DNA of 64,000 bases from Pseudocercospora fijiensis CIRAD86 (GCF_000340215.1 NW_006921541.1:801876-865875); one strand, 5' to 3'; numbered from the stretch's first letter, positions 1-12,292 are shown. Notes: generated from the sequence alone by a model not told the origin. Numbers and translations are program-made.

Positions 1-397
1 ATCTCGAATCCTCGGGCCGAGATCTCGGGAACAACGGTCTTCAACAAGCCGCACCCTGCGACAATAATGACGATGGTCACCACCACCGCCCTGTTGCCCA
101 TGTATGGGTGAATCAGGTGGAGGGACATTTTTTGAATGTGCCACGACACTGTGATGAAGCTGATCCATCGCGATGGTGAAGCAAACGTAGTGTCTTCAAC
201 ATGGTAGAGATGCTGCTGCTGACTCAGCTCGGCGGGCAAGCTCGAAGCTCCACCGGTTCACCCCTTGATGGCTGCAGCATGAGATTTGGAGTTTGAAATT
301 ACATATGTGGACGTTAATCCCACCGTGATACGAAATACGCAATAAGCTGTGGTGGTATGTGTGACCGTCGTCTACCTTCTTCGTGCTCGTGCTAACG
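1..397. other. Intergenic, no gene seen
   Basis: I see no coding frame with recognisable protein similarity, no splice-compatible exons and no repeat here. Base composition is that of the gene islands. Confidence 0.5.
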
Positions 398-497
398 GCC
401 GCTCAGTCGGAGTGGTTAACGAGTCAGACTTGAATGCTCCCACGCATCGAGACATCTGATGCCTTCGGGCGCGCAGGTTCGAATCCTGTCCGCAGCG
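398..497 (+). tRNA. tRNA-Ser(UGA)-like gene with intron, possibly decayed
   Basis: The sequence folds like a class II tRNA. D-arm TCG/CGA surrounds a GAGTGGTTAA loop (about 407-423). Anticodon stem TCAGA (424-428) pairs with TCTGA (455-459). The loop reads CT-TGA-A with a likely 19-nt intron after position 37 (about 435-453). A long variable arm with a TTCG tetraloop follows, then a T-arm GCAGG-TTCGAAT-CCTGT (473-489). Anticodon TGA and the long variable arm indicate tRNA-Ser. Oddities: the acceptor arms (398-404 and 490-496) pair at only about four of seven positions, and base 8 is A instead of the usual T. It may therefore be a pseudogene or my 5' boundary may be off. Confidence 0.45.
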
Positions 498-957
498 AGC
501 GATCCAACGAGCTTTCCGTGATGGTGGTTCGAAGCTTTTTGTTTTGCCAATTCCATGACCATTATGGTATCGACATGTCAAATGATTTGATATCACTCAC
601 GGGCGTGTAGGTTCGAAGTGAGTTCCTTGTTCACTTGCTGCTTCGAATCCAATTGTAATGACTGCCTATTATATATACATCCAAGAGCCACAGGACAAGG
701 GCATGGATTGCTTGATGACTGACGGTATATGTGGAGTGATTTTGAGACGGATCTTTTGACGGCTTGATGCTGTTGTCGATGGAATGAATATAAGCAATGT
801 AGCTATGAACAATTTGGAGGCAACGCCGACATCGCAAGCGCCGGCGACTGTGATTCAGCTGATGATGGCACTACTGCCAAAGACGACTCCATACCGCTAT
901 TTTGGCCCTTCACATCACATACTCCTGCCTTGGTGCAGTCGTGAAGATTGAAATCGA
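498..957. other. Intergenic, upstream of MFS gene
   Basis: No gene recognised. It contains the presumed promoter of the transporter that starts at 958; I see no clear TATA box or other site. Confidence 0.4.
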
Positions 958-2605
958 ATGGCCGTGCTTGCACGTCCTTTGCTCTGGTTCTATCATGAAT
1001 TCGGCATCGACTCGATTCAGAAGACTGGCCGCAACGCTTGGCTCATGATAGCGGCGCGCTCTCTCCGCATGTTTGCTTATGGCACGAATGCTTTGGTCCT
1101 GGGTGAGTCTTGGGCGGCGTTTGGGCGCGAGATATCTTTCAACATCGAGGCTGACCTGGTACAGCACTATTCTTCTCGGAACTTGGCTTTTCCGACGCTC
1201 GAATCGGACTGTTCATGACCTTGACTCTTCTTGGAGATGTCTTTCTGGGAACCTCCTTGACGCTCATCGCGGATCGCTTCGGCCGACGGAAAATCTTACT
1301 TGGCGGAAGCTTTCTGATGGTATTGACTGGGCTCTGCTTTGCCATCTTCGAAAACTTCTGGATTCTTCTCTTCGCTGCCATCGTGGGAGTGGTGAGTGCG
1401 ACTGGTGGAGACTTTGGTCCCTTTCGATCGATAGAAGAGTGAGTCGCAGCGGAACGCTTCGCACGGCTGCATGGGCTGACAACGTCAGATCCATTATCTC
1501 TCAACTCACCACGCCGTCTACTCGATCAGATGTTCTTGCGTGGTACGTCACATTCTCTGCTTGGGGCTCATCAGTCGGCAGCGAAGCATCGGGCAGAATC
1601 ATCGACTATCTCCAGAACAGAGATGGCTGGACGATTAAAGACGCCTACCACTCGCTCTTCTGGGTATACGCTGTGATGGGTATCGTGAATGCGATGATTG
1701 TCTTCTGCTTGTCCAAAGACTGCGAAGCCGACGCTCTCCAAGACGAGAAGAAGTATGAACACGTGGCGCAGGAAGAGCGTGAATTTTCGTTCGAGCTCAC
1801 CGAGCATCCCGACAATCATAGCCCTGCCGAACCTTCAGCAAACCCTACTGCCCCGGTCGAACCATCATCACAGTTCAAAGCCCTGACAACCCGCCTCACT
1901 TCATGGACTGGACACATCTCAGGCTCGACGTTGTCCGTCGTCTGGAAGCTGTGGGCTCTGTTGGCACTCGACTCACTGGCAGATGGCATGGTGCCGTACT
2001 CTTTGACCACTTACTACATGGATACCAAGTTTCATCCCAAGAAGAGTACGTTAGGTGATGCCATCTCGGTAAGCTACTTCCTTCAAGCAATTGGCGGGGT
2101 CTTTGCAGGACCGCTGGCGAGGAAGATTGGCTTGGTCAACACCATGGTGTTCACGCACATCCCTTCTTCAGCCGCAGTCTTGCTCTTCCCGTGGCCGAAC
2201 GTGTTTTGGATGACAGTCATCCTGCTCTGCGTCAGATCGGGCCTGAACAACATGGACCAAGCTCCACGAACAGCTCTCATTGCAGCGATCGTAAAGCCTG
2301 AAGAGCGAACAGCTGTCATGGGCATCACATCTATGCTTCGAACTTTGGCTGCAACGACCGGCCCCATGGTCACTGGATTCTTGGCTGGTAGCGACCGCTT
2401 CTGGGTGGCATTCGTTGCAGGTGGTGCGTTCAGGCTGAGTTACGATGTCGGTTTGTGGGTGCTGTTCGTCCACATCGAGTTGCATCAGCATGAGAAGCCT
2501 GCAGACGATGACCTCCAAATGGCCGAGCAATTCCGATTGAGTGACCGTGAAGATGAAGAGTCTACTTTGAGTGAGGACGCAAGATTGTCGAAAGATAGCG
2601 AATGA
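958..2605 (+). CDS. MFS transporter (YCR023C-like family), three exons
   Basis: Predicted exons are 958-1102, 1165-1438 and 1489-2605, giving a 511-residue product. Both introns have GTGAGT donors (1103, 1439) and CAG acceptors and keep the frame. Family signs: a start region reading GRNAWLMIAARSLRMFAYGT, then the loop 2-3 signature D-R-F-G-R-R (near 1270-1290), and a helix ending in ATGGDFGPFRSIEES across the second intron. A hydrophilic, acidic central loop lies at about 1730-1890, and the last helices are followed by an acidic tail rich in D, E and S. Exon 3 is long and uninterrupted. The start at 958 is the first ATG that leads into the conserved N-terminus. The product is presumably a membrane transporter of the endomembrane or plasma membrane; the substrate cannot be told from sequence. 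The family resembles yeast YCR023C, which has no firmly known substrate. Confidence 0.85.
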
Positions 2606-2607
2606 TC

Positions 2608-2628
2608 GATGATGATGATGATGATGAT
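2608..2628. repeat. (GAT)7 microsatellite
   Basis: Seven uninterrupted GAT units start 2 bases after the stop codon of the MFS gene, in its presumed 3' UTR. Confidence 0.9.
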
Positions 2629-3750
2629 TACGAATACACGAGGCAATGTCCACGACACAAAACGGTACTTGAAAGGCTCAAATTGGCGATAGACTGCAGG
2701 CAAGTCGAAAATACATGCTTTCTTATCATACTTGCCAAGACCTTGAGCCATATGTCCAAGACTGATCGAGGTGGATGGGCGGTCGGAAGCTTCAACAATG
2801 ACTACTTCATGAGAACCCCGACTTCTCCCACCATAGCTGACCGCCCGAGTGACAAGCGCAATAACCTTTTCGAGCAAATTGTCCCGGACTGACTTGAAAG
2901 CGCGCAGTGATCGTCGAGCACGATGGCACATGTACCGATCCGCGCTACCCAGCTCCAGACGAAATTCGATGTCGACCTCATCTGCTACGGTGTCCGGCGT
3001 GCTTTAGACTGCAGAGCTTGGGGCGCTATAAATGGCTCGCCATTTCATGGCCGCAATACAGTGCCACACCACCACTCCCGCTTCAAGATGCTCATCCGGA
3101 GAGAACCCCATTAGCAATGTATACGCCGCTCGTCTCGTGGCACATGGCCCGAAGAGGCTTCGAGCCGACATTGTCAAATATCTGCACGCTGCTGGAGATC
3201 ATCCAGCTGAGGGAGAGCTCTGCAAGCTGAGGTAGGACAAAGGCGAGGCTGAAAGCCATGTATCTCGGAGCTGTACCGCATTCAATGCAGAGCTGCTGTT
3301 CTGGCCTGGACGCCGAACATGCTGTACGACCCAAGGCTTGCACGCTCGTGCAGCACCTCGAGGGCGAGATCAAGAACGCTGCTCAAGCTCAAGATAAGCT
3401 ACCAAAGAAAAGCTCAGATCCTATCAAGCGAGAAAGCCCAGATTCTGAACTGTCTTGCCGCTCCGGAAAGTAGCGAGTGCATTCTCGAAGCCCCGGCTCA
3501 TGGTGCAGAATTGACTGGCAATGGTGCTTGAGGGCTTGCCAGCACGCGCACATGCACCGTTGCACTGCAGACGGCCCCAGACATGGATTGCTATCCTGGC
3601 CGCCTTTGTCAACCAGACGGCTGGAATTCTTAGAACATCTCATGAATTGCGGCTTCGAGCTGAGCTGAGAGCAACTGATCTTTGAAATTTACAAAACACC
3701 CCTCCATTTCACTGCATGAGAGCACACAGCGCTTTTCCACGTCCTTTGCA
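2629..3750. other. Intergenic between two MFS genes
   Basis: Several short frames occur on both strands, but none shows a recognisable protein, and codon-like structure does not persist. The last part should hold the promoter of the gene starting at 3751. Confidence 0.45.
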
Positions 3751-5815
3751 ATGGCTGACCTCGAGACGGGCGAGATCTCCGAGAAAGCACTCGTCAATGA
3801 TTCTTCCAGCACCAGTCTCGGGCACACCTCTCTCGATGAGACCGACCCTGATGTTGGGAAGAGCGAAGCGCAGAGGAACGCCTTGGTAAAATACCATGAA
3901 CAAGAATTGAATTCATCTCATGCTCACTGCGTCACAGGACAGAAAACTGATGCGAAAGGTTGATCTCTGGCTCATACCGTGGCTGTGCTTGGTCTATCTC
4001 CTATGCTTCCTCGATCGAACGAATATCGGCAATGCGCGCCTGGCCGGGATGGAAGAGGACCTCGATATGCACGGTGCGTGGAAGAATAATCGGGGAATCA
4101 GTCAGAGGTGCATTCACTGAACGAAACGCAGGTCACGATTATAACCTTGCCCTCACCATCTTCTTCATCTCGTATGCAGGCGCCGAGCCGTTCACGAATC
4201 TGGTTATGAAGAGGATTTCACCGAGAGTATTCTTCACGATTGTCACTTTGACTTGGGTCAGTCGAGCCTTTCCTTTGTTCTAAAGACTTGGTATCCGTGG
4301 ATAAAGTCAGGAGAAGCTCGGAAGACAGAGACCGAGAAAAGGCTGTTGTGTCGGATATGCCGTCTTTATCTGTTGTCGTCTATCGAAGCTGTGCTTCGCA
4401 ACATTCGATATGCTGAAATTTCATTCGTTCAGTGGGGCTAATCGTTCGATAGGGACTCTGCATGATGTGCATGGGTCTTGTACACAACTTCAGTGGCTTA
4501 CTAGCAGCACGATTCTTCCTCGGGATCACCGAAGCTGGACTCTTCCCGGGAGTGAACTACTATCTATCGTGAGTGGCACGAAGAGCTTCATTGCCACCAA
4601 CATATGCTAAAGCGACTCGTGCAGATGCTGGTATAAGCGAGACGAACTTGGCTTTCGCCTGTCAATTTTCTTCGCTAATGCCGCACTGGCCGGATCCTTC
4701 GGTGGGCTCCTCGCCGCTGCCATTGCCAATATGGACGGACTGGGCGGCAAGGCTGGATGGGCATGGATCTTCATCATTGAGGGACTTGCAACTATGATTA
4801 TTGGAGCTTTCTGCTGGTGGATGTGTCACAATTGGGTACGCACAGACCATCACATGTGATTGATCGGAATGCTACTGACAGGACTACTACCCCAGCCCGA
4901 GACTGCTCGATTTCTTACGCCAGAAGAGAAGCTTCGATTACGCTACAGATTGACCAAAGACAATCTTTCGAATACTGCCGACGAATACGATAAGCGACAT
5001 GTAAAGGCTGCCCTCAAAGATTGGAAATGCTGGGCGTTTTGCGTCACGGAAATGGGAAATTTCATGCCGCTCTATGCCTTTAGTTTATTTCTGCCTACTA
5101 TCGTCGCTGCCATGGGCCACAAAGGAACTCACGCACAGCTCATGACCGTACCTGTAGGTTTTCAAAGCCCCGAAGTTGAGTCCCGCAACGCCGCTGACAG
5201 ACAGATTCTCTCTCCAGCCTTATGCAGTTGCTGCAGCACTCACTGTGGCGATCGGCTACATCGCCGATCGAACACGACAACGTGGCATATGCAACATGAT
5301 AATCTCAAGCATCGGCATCGTCGGTTTCATTATGCTCCTAACCAGCAATAACCCTCAAATCCAGTACGACTACTACGAAGAAGCCCCCCCAACATCAAGA
5401 TCAAAGTTTAAGCAAAGCTAACATCTTGCAAAGATACACAGGCACATTCCTAGGCGCCATGGGCATCTACCCAACCATTCCCAACAACCTATGCTGGGCA
5501 GCGAACAACGTCGAAGGCGGCTACAAACGCGGAGTCCTCCTAGGCGTCGTCGTTGGCTGGGGAAATTTAAATGGCATCGTGTCTTCCAACATCTACCTCA
5601 AATCCGAAAAGCCGCGTTACTGGTCTGGTCATGGTGTTGTATTGGCGTATATGGTTTTTTGTCTTTTTGGTGGGACTGTTTTCATTCGGACTATGCTTGC
5701 GATTGAGAATCAGAAGCGTAGAGCGGGCAAGAGAGATTATTTGCTGGATGGATTGACTGCGGAACAGATTTTGGTTGCTGGGGATCGGAGGCCGGGGTTT
5801 TTGTATACTCTTTAG
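3751..5815 (+). CDS. MFS anion:cation symporter (Dal5/Tna1-like), eight exons
   Basis: Exons fit at 3751-3885, 3938-4073, 4132-4256, 4453-4568, 4625-4835, 4896-5153, 5218-5363 and 5434-5815, giving 502 residues with every phase consistent. The protein has a hydrophilic N-tail, then the family motif RKVDLWLIPWLC and FLDRTNIGNAR in the first helix and loop. FFISYAGAEPF is in helix 2-3, RFFLGITEAGLFPG in helix 4-5, and CWYKRDELGFR begins the next segment. The central loop has PETARFLTPEEK, and the C-terminal half has IGYIADRTRQRG and NNVEGGYKRGV. These are marks of the ACS/allantoate permease family, whose members carry organic anions such as nicotinate, allantoate or pantothenate; the exact substrate is unknown. 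The fourth intron set includes one of 196 bases (4257-4452), longer than the rest. ATG 3751 is preferred over the in-frame ATG at 3682 because the conserved part needs no upstream extension. Confidence 0.88.
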
Positions 5816-6845
5816 ATTGGGGACATGCGCTTGGTAAAAGGGACTGGTTGTGGGAACATCTAGAGGTATATGCTTGCTTTCGCGTAAGTAAGAATTTATC
5901 GGATGAGCGAGACGACAATCAAGCTTTCCACCCAGCAAGGGGGGATGCAACAGGCTTGTCATGTCATTGCTCAATAGATACATAGAACTTTGCAACAGGA
6001 TTCGGGCAACTTCAAGAAATCTATCCCAACGCTCCTGCATTGGATCACGATCGGGAATGCTTTGATTGCGGTCTCCTATAGAAATACAGGGACCACAGTT
6101 AGGAACATGGTTGTTGATCGTTGATTCCTATAATTCACAAAACTACTCACAATTACAATGATTGTGGTTGTAATTGCTAAAATTATGACTGTGATTACAA
6201 TCAGAGAATTACTACTGAATCGAGGAAGCGGTCGGAGGGCTACAGCGATGGTCGGTGCTTCGAATTCTAGTGGCGTTGTCAGTAGCTTGAGTTTCAAGAG
6301 ACGGACACAGCACCCAGGTACCTACCCACTTTGATTAGTAGAATAGTGCTGCCTTGCAGAGTTTTGGTATCTTACTGGCACTTTCGATGGGATGATCGTA
6401 GTCGGGACAAGAAGTGAGGAATCAATCAGAATCGAGTCCAGTGATGTTGAGACGGGGGCTTGAAATGGAGTGTACGATGATCCAAGATGGCAATGGATGG
6501 CTTGGGAGGGCTGGGTAGGTCGTGTATATGCAGGGAACCGTCTTTGGTATGCCCCATTGTTCGGGATGCTGCGAGGAGTCTGTGTACGTAGATGGAAGGA
6601 TTACAATGATAAGTGTGCAGAAGAGCTACATTATTGCCTCTACATGTTCTATTGAGGTGTTGTATGAGCTGCTGTGTCGCTATGTATGTCGATGATGATG
6701 CGTGGTGGTGGCAGGGAAATCTAAGTACATGCCAACCACAATGCCGGGGTTTCCCGCTACAGAAGTGATTGTGGATGCATCAGATATCAATATCTGAAAA
6801 GAATGACCTGAGGATCGAAGCCGGGGGGGCTGCACGACACCAGAT
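5816..6845. other. Intergenic between convergent genes
   Basis: This stretch lies between the 3' ends of the MFS gene (plus) and the S41 protease gene (minus). Around 6130-6210 there is a run of short ATTAC/GTAATT-type imperfect repeats. I see no gene. Confidence 0.45.
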
Positions 6846-9561
6846 CTAGGGCCGCATGAAGCCACTGCCACCATGAGTATCACCAAACCGATCGGTCCAG
6901 ACTTCCCGCAGTGCCAGGTGATGCTCATTGATATCTAGGTCGCTCCTGACCTGATGCTGCTGCCGCTTCCTCAGATCTCTCTTCGGCGGATTACCACCAT
7001 ATGCGGGAGCCTTCTTCATGCTTCCAGCGATACAATGATCAGCACCGCGCCAAGCTGTATCGGCCACCGTCTTCCAGACAGCAGTTTGATCCACAGCCAT
7101 GGCCGGAGTGTAGTAGATTCTACAATCTGCTGGTTCGTACTGGAACTGAAGTGGGATGTTCGAAGTGTCGTTCTGCCGATAGCCATCTCTCACATTGATG
7201 CCGGGACCAAGCGCGCGGAACATGGGAAGGGTATTGTATTTGGCGAGAACGCTGTTGTTGTAGAATTCCTCGGAATGAATGTACTTGTACATGAACGGAA
7301 CTACGACTGCTGCTTCCAGGACGTAGTCGTATTCGAAGTTGTTGGTACCTTTGACACCTCCAATCGCTTGCGTGATATCTTTGTTTGGCCGTCCTCCCAA
7401 ATTGATTGTTCTGACTCCGGCTTGCTGCCTCATTAGCTCGCTGAAGATGGTGCATGTCGAGGCACAATAGCCGTCAGTCAGGATGACGATGTTCTCGGCT
7501 TCAAAGTGCTGTTTGGTGATATTAGTGCGATTCAGATAGCCACTAACGACAATGCCGCCAGAACTCTCGACTGTGAGCACATCACTCATGTTCCAACGGA
7601 TTAGGCCGGTGAATGTGTCTTGCGCAGGACCGAGCTTGAGTGGACTGTATTTATCAGGCCAAGATGTGAAGGCAGTGTAATTCACATCGGCATCGGTGTG
7701 ATAGTCGAAAACCGTGGACTGTAGATCCTTTATCGTTTGATTGCTCTGCGCGGGAGTCAGCATGGGAATGTAAGGACTCATAGCTGTTCGGGGCATACAA
7801 GCTCGCTTCGATTACCGATGAGATCCGAGAAATGGCTGACTTCCTGTCCAACGAAATCGAGTGCTTCATGCGCTCTGAAGCGGTTCGCACCATATGGCAG
7901 GAGAGCGGGAAAGAGCTGCTTGAACAGATCGTAGGCTTGCAGCACCGTTCCACCGCCATTTGCGGAAACATCGATAATCAGCTTGGTTTTGCTGTCTGGA
8001 AGTCATCAGCGTACAAACGGGATGTTGATGTTGAGACGTAGCACTTACCATTCGCAGCTTTCTCGAGGAAGTAGGTATTGATGGATTGGAACGGCTTCTC
8101 GTCTGTGATCGCACTGACGAAGGAAGCCACGCTCAGAACGGCGACATCCTTGTAATCTTCTTCCTCAATGTAGTAGCCGCCGTTGGCATTTTTCTGCTGC
8201 CTCACCACTGGCTTGGGATAGCCTGGTGCTGCAACGGGAGTGGCGGCTGCTGTAGTTGATGTGGAGCTGGTGGCCGAAGTAGTACTTGTTGGAGATTCAG
8301 TGGTGGATGGGGCTGGTGCTGCGAGCTGGTAGGCGTTCTGGACATCCCCTTCCTTGACCGCGAAGAAGTTACTGTACACGTCTGCGGGTGATGTGATATT
8401 GTTGAACTCTTGTAACACACGCGCAAAGTTCTGGTTCACGATTTCGGTTCCATTTTTGAACTTGAGGGTCGTTGTTGGTCCAGGATAAATCCAACGGCCT
8501 CGACCACCACCTGCAAACGTGCCCAAGCCGGTGCCTTTGCTGCCGAGGGAGACGGCTTGTAGCAAGTAGAACATATTATTCCACAGCGCATCCCGGTCTT
8601 GAAGGCTACCGTACTGTGACCACTCCAGCAAGAAGTCCTGGCTATCTCGTCCGTCGATGTGTGTGATGGGGCTAGGGGTGTAGGAAGCATTTCCCGCGGT
8701 GCATTCCAGCACGTCTGAGAAGACATAGATCTGAGGCACCGTTTCGCCATCGTCGGATACAGAGACCAATGGGGTCGTTCTGAAAAAGGAGAAGATGTAT
8801 CCTACGCTGTCTGGCAGAATGTAGAAATGGCCGTCATGACTTTTTTGAAAAGCGCGGTATAGGTCAAATCCGAATTCATGTTCATTCGCATACGTGTCGT
8901 AGCTTTGGCCGCTTGCTTTCGCATAGATTCGGTTGAACTCGGACCAGAAGTCGTAAGGAGGTTGGATCTTCTGTGCATATTCTTGCGGCGGATCCTTCAG
9001 CCACTGGATGGTCGATTGCCATTCAAGATACGGGCGAAGAGAATCCAAGAACGCGACTGCTGCGGACTGGTTATACTTGACACTTGTGATGCACTCGTAT
9101 GCGAGCGCGGCTGGCACTGTTGGGGTGGCGGTAGGCAATGAAGAGCCCGCATTGCTGGATGACAATGCGATATCACGAATGCTGCAACAAGCATTGTCAC
9201 AAGGGGCACTGTCAAGGAAGTTCAGCTCACGAACCGCAGATGCACTCGTTCTATATAGCAATCGGGAAGCTGCTTACGTCTTTGTGGGAGTCGCCGAGGT
9301 CGTGATTGGTCCCGTCGATGTCGCGTTGGATGCTGCTGTGGCCGTACTCGTCGTTGTCGCTGTTGGCAACTCGGGAGGATGTGCGCCTAGTTTGGTGGGC
9401 AGACTGGGCAGTGCGGGAGTGTAGACGTTTGGCAGGTCGGGCCATCTTTCTTCCCAGTACGAGGCATCTTTGGGCGGGTCGTTGTCCGGCCAGTGTGGCG
9501 ATGCCGTTGCCGTTGCCGTTATCGTTGCGATGAACGCTGTGCAGACGAGTGTGAACCGCAT
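6846..9561 (-). CDS. Secreted S41-family (tail-specific-like) serine protease
   Basis: Exons on the minus strand fit at 9561-9278, 9208-8049, 7995-7816 and 7783-6846, giving about 853 residues. The N-terminus is a signal peptide (MRFTLVCTAFIATITATA). A Ser/Thr/Pro-rich linker follows, then a Cys-containing conserved region beginning APCDNACCS, a region with YLEWQSTIQWLKDPP, and a second Ser/Thr-rich stretch (about 8225-8330). The S41 core has TKLIIDVSANGGGT and the nucleophile region ILTDGYCASTCTIFSE, where the Ser of CAST is the expected catalytic residue. IGGVKGTNN follows. The tail ends in a basic Lys/Arg-rich segment. Families of this kind occur widely in ascomycetes as extracellular proteins with unknown substrates. 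The third intron would be only 32 bases (7784-7815, GTAATC..CAG). It restores the frame exactly, but such a small intron is unusual and a frameshift is the alternative. Confidence 0.82.
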
Positions 9562-9919
9562 GCTGCCGACGCCGACGCCGACGCCGACGATATTCTAGTT
9601 CTAGAACTATTCTACCGCTTGCCCAGGTCCAATCCAAGCAGGCCGAGCTTGGAAGTTTGGATGGGCATCGATGACATTTATTTGTAGCGCAGAAGGCAAG
9701 TCAAACGACCGCGCAGAATGAGTCGTGCGCCCACATAGCGTTGCATTGCAATCATGGGCCCTACGAGCTTGGGTTGGAGGGCACTGAGCAGCATCATGCC
9801 ATGTCTGTGTGGGTAGAGTGCCGGTCAGCCCGTCTAAGTTACCGACCATGTTTATTCATTCGCTTGGGGCTATGTTTTCCTGGTTTGAGTCACGTGAGCT
9901 CTGCGGGATTCTGCTTTTG
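9562..9919. other. Upstream region of the S41 protease gene
   Basis: This is the presumed promoter and 5' UTR of the minus-strand protease. It includes a short (GCCGAC)n run at about 9567-9588, a few bases upstream of the start codon. No gene is seen. Confidence 0.45.
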
Positions 9920-10484
9920 CGGTATCCGGGGTTGCGTCAGCCCACTTTACCCCTCGCCCGCGCTCGGGGATTTAAACTATACGTAAAATCGCACTTTCTT
10001 AGTAGGCCACACGTAAAACTCGACGACAGCAATGTTGTAGAGCATATATAATAGGAGACTAAACATAAGTAGAATAAGAGACAAGAAATAGTAGATTTCT
10101 AGTATATTAGTAACTAAATTGCGACTATAGGACCTCTCTTCTCGGCCTTATAGAGTGCGCGAATACTAACCTTCTTAGCCGATAGCCCGATTTAGCCTCT
10201 ATTGCGCGGTACGCGCCTTAGAATAAGGTAGACGCGCCTACTAAGGATTATATAAGAAAACAGCGGTAGTAAGGTCTATAGCTACTATATACTCGGATAA
10301 GGCTATATATATAATATTTAGACTCGCGGTTCCTTACTACACCTACCTAGATATCCGAATAGGACTAGAATATACGATTATATCGAGATTTACGTATAGC
10401 CTACTAAGAAAGTGCGATTTTATATATAGTTTAAATCCCCGCGACCGCGGGGTAAAGTGTAACTAACGAAACCCCGAATACGGG
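9920..10484. mobile_element. MITE-like element with long inverted repeats
   Basis: The left arm (9920 to about 10025) and right arm (about 10376-10484) are inverted copies of each other. The shared core runs from the sequence GGGGATTTAAACTATA (left, from 9966) through CGCACTTTCTTAGTAGGC. About 350 bases of TA-rich sequence with no coding frame separate the arms. Most differences between arms are C/T or G/A. The left arm keeps CpA and TpG while the right arm has lost them, so the RIP boundary passes through this element. I could not fix a target-site duplication. Confidence 0.65.
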
Positions 10485-10556
10485 GAGTAGGTATATAGCG
10501 AAGCTACGAAGGCCTACACAACTACCCTGCTTGCTCTAGTATCGTTAAGACATAAT

Positions 10557-10604
10557 AGAGGGATTTCGCCGCACCTTCTAATGCCGCTCTAGGTACCGCT
10601 CTAG
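10557..10604 (+). repeat. Left terminal inverted repeat of Harbinger element
   Basis: It matches the inverted right end at 13938-13984 in nearly all positions, including two GCCGCTCTAGGTACCGCTCTAG-like motifs. A 3-base AAT lies immediately outside. Confidence 0.8.
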
Positions 10605-10843
10605 CCCCTAATATAGCCTAGTGCGGCCTAATAAGGAAGTAAATAGTGCGCGTATACGTGTTACCTTTAGCTGCCGCTCTAGCGCTAGAGCGGCCGCTCT
10701 AGTGCTAGATTAGGTCGCTAAGTAAGTAAATATAGCTTAGCGTAGTAGAATTAGCCGTAGGTACTAACCTCGGGCTTCTAGCCTTCTATATATCGTATCG
10801 ACTATCGCTATAAAATAAATTAGTATATTAATTACTAGCAATT

Positions 10844-12292
10844 ATGTCTTACGAGAATAGCTTCTTAAGGCTCTCGTCGGTCGCCTCTACGCCTATTTCC
10901 TAGTCTCTAACCCCTATACCGATTCTATAACCGCCGAGCGCTATTTAGCCGCCTAGTAATAGTATCGATTTCGACCGTTTCTATAGACCTCCTAGCTAGC
11001 TTATCTATAATAAGCGTAGTAAACTAGTCGCTTAGTCGACTAAGCGATAGATAACAATACCTTAACCTATTACTTAGTATCTTACTACCCTATAAGGTAA
11101 GATGCCTCTACTAAATACGCTATAGCCGCTTAACCGTAAGGCGAGTAAATCCGCTCGAAGGAAGGCGAGGTTAGCGGCTTAATTAGAAGCCGATTAAGCG
11201 GCTATTAGTATAGTCGATAAAGAGGCGCTATAAGCGAGTTAGCCTATAGGCTCTTCTAGCCTTACTAACTATTAGAAGGTCGTACTTAGTAAGGTAGTAT
11301 TTAAGCATATAATAATACTTAGTTAGCCTAAAATATAGGATACTATTAGCCTAGTATTCGCAAAAGAGACCGGATTTACTTACGGAAGCTTAAAGAAGGT
11401 ATTTAAGGCAATACTAAAGGTCTATAACTAATAGCGCGACCCTAAGCAAGGCGGCACCTATATAGACTCCGGCACTAAATTTAACAACGAATACACTAAT
11501 CGGCTTAGTAAGATAAAGGCGGCGATTGCTAAGAAGTAATAGTTAGCTAAAGACAAGGCGAAGGCCGCTAAGAAGAAGGAAGATAAGGCTATTAATGCTT
11601 AGCAAGTAAGACTAAACCTTACTAAAAGCCGGAAGGATAAAGGGAAGAAGAAAGCGCCCTTACTAGACCCCGAGTCTAGTAGTAGTAGTAAGTCTAATAC
11701 TTATATTAATAAAGAAGAAGATAAGATAGACGAGGAAGCGGAGCGGAATAAGATTGATCTACTAGAAACAGTCTATTCGGAGGCCGACTTCGATAAAGAG
11801 GCAGTCTATAATTTATAGACTCTAGCGGCTTCTCGTTCTTTAGCAACGCTAGCTTCTCGTTCTTTAGTAACGCTACGGCTAGTCGATAGGAAGGCCTCTA
11901 AGAAGCGCAAGACAAGGCGGGAGTTAGCTAAAGAACCTCCGATAATAGAAGCTAGTATAGCGGCGTTAGTACGGTCGTTAAATAGTAGTAAAGTAAACGA
12001 TAAGAGTAAGCGCGAGCTAAAGAGGCTAAAGAGCGATATTAGTACGCTTAAGGCCTAGAATGATACTATTCTGTCGCTCTTAAAGAATATAGCTAGCAAG
12101 TAGGAACAGGGCTCTAACTAGGCAAATTTAGTAAAGGAAAGCACTCCGGCAGTTGCTAAGAATATAGAGGTCGACCTAACTTATAAACAATTAATTAGAA
12201 GTACTTATAGTAAAGCAGAGCTATAGGAGTATATAGCAGCGGGCGTAGATCTATTCGATCCGATAGTAGATCTGTCGCAGTTTAAGGGCTAA
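10844..12292 (+). pseudogene. Harbinger accessory ORF1, RIP-inactivated
   Basis: One frame runs from ATG 10844 to a double stop at 12290, about 480 codons, interrupted only by TAG/TAA stops that fit CAG, CAA or TGG ancestors. The readable sequence has a basic N-terminal part, a segment FAKETGFTYGSLKKVFKA and a Lys/Glu-rich middle (KKEDK repeats). An acidic Ser-rich stretch follows (around 11670-11740), then a second Lys/Arg-rich part with possible coiled coil near 12000-12060. The tail is DLFDPIVDLSQFKG. I do not recognise a Pfam domain. In Harbinger elements the second gene often encodes a Myb/SANT-like DNA-binding protein; that role is inferred from position only. Confidence 0.55.

Noticed and set aside
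2629..3750. Possible small genes between the two MFS transporters
   Set aside because: Several short frames overlap on both strands, and none resembles a protein or joins across introns.
9251..9637. Arg-rich minus-strand frame at the 5' end of the protease gene
   Set aside because: It is an alternative frame over the first exon, first intron and a GCCGAC repeat; the signal-peptide frame explains the locus.
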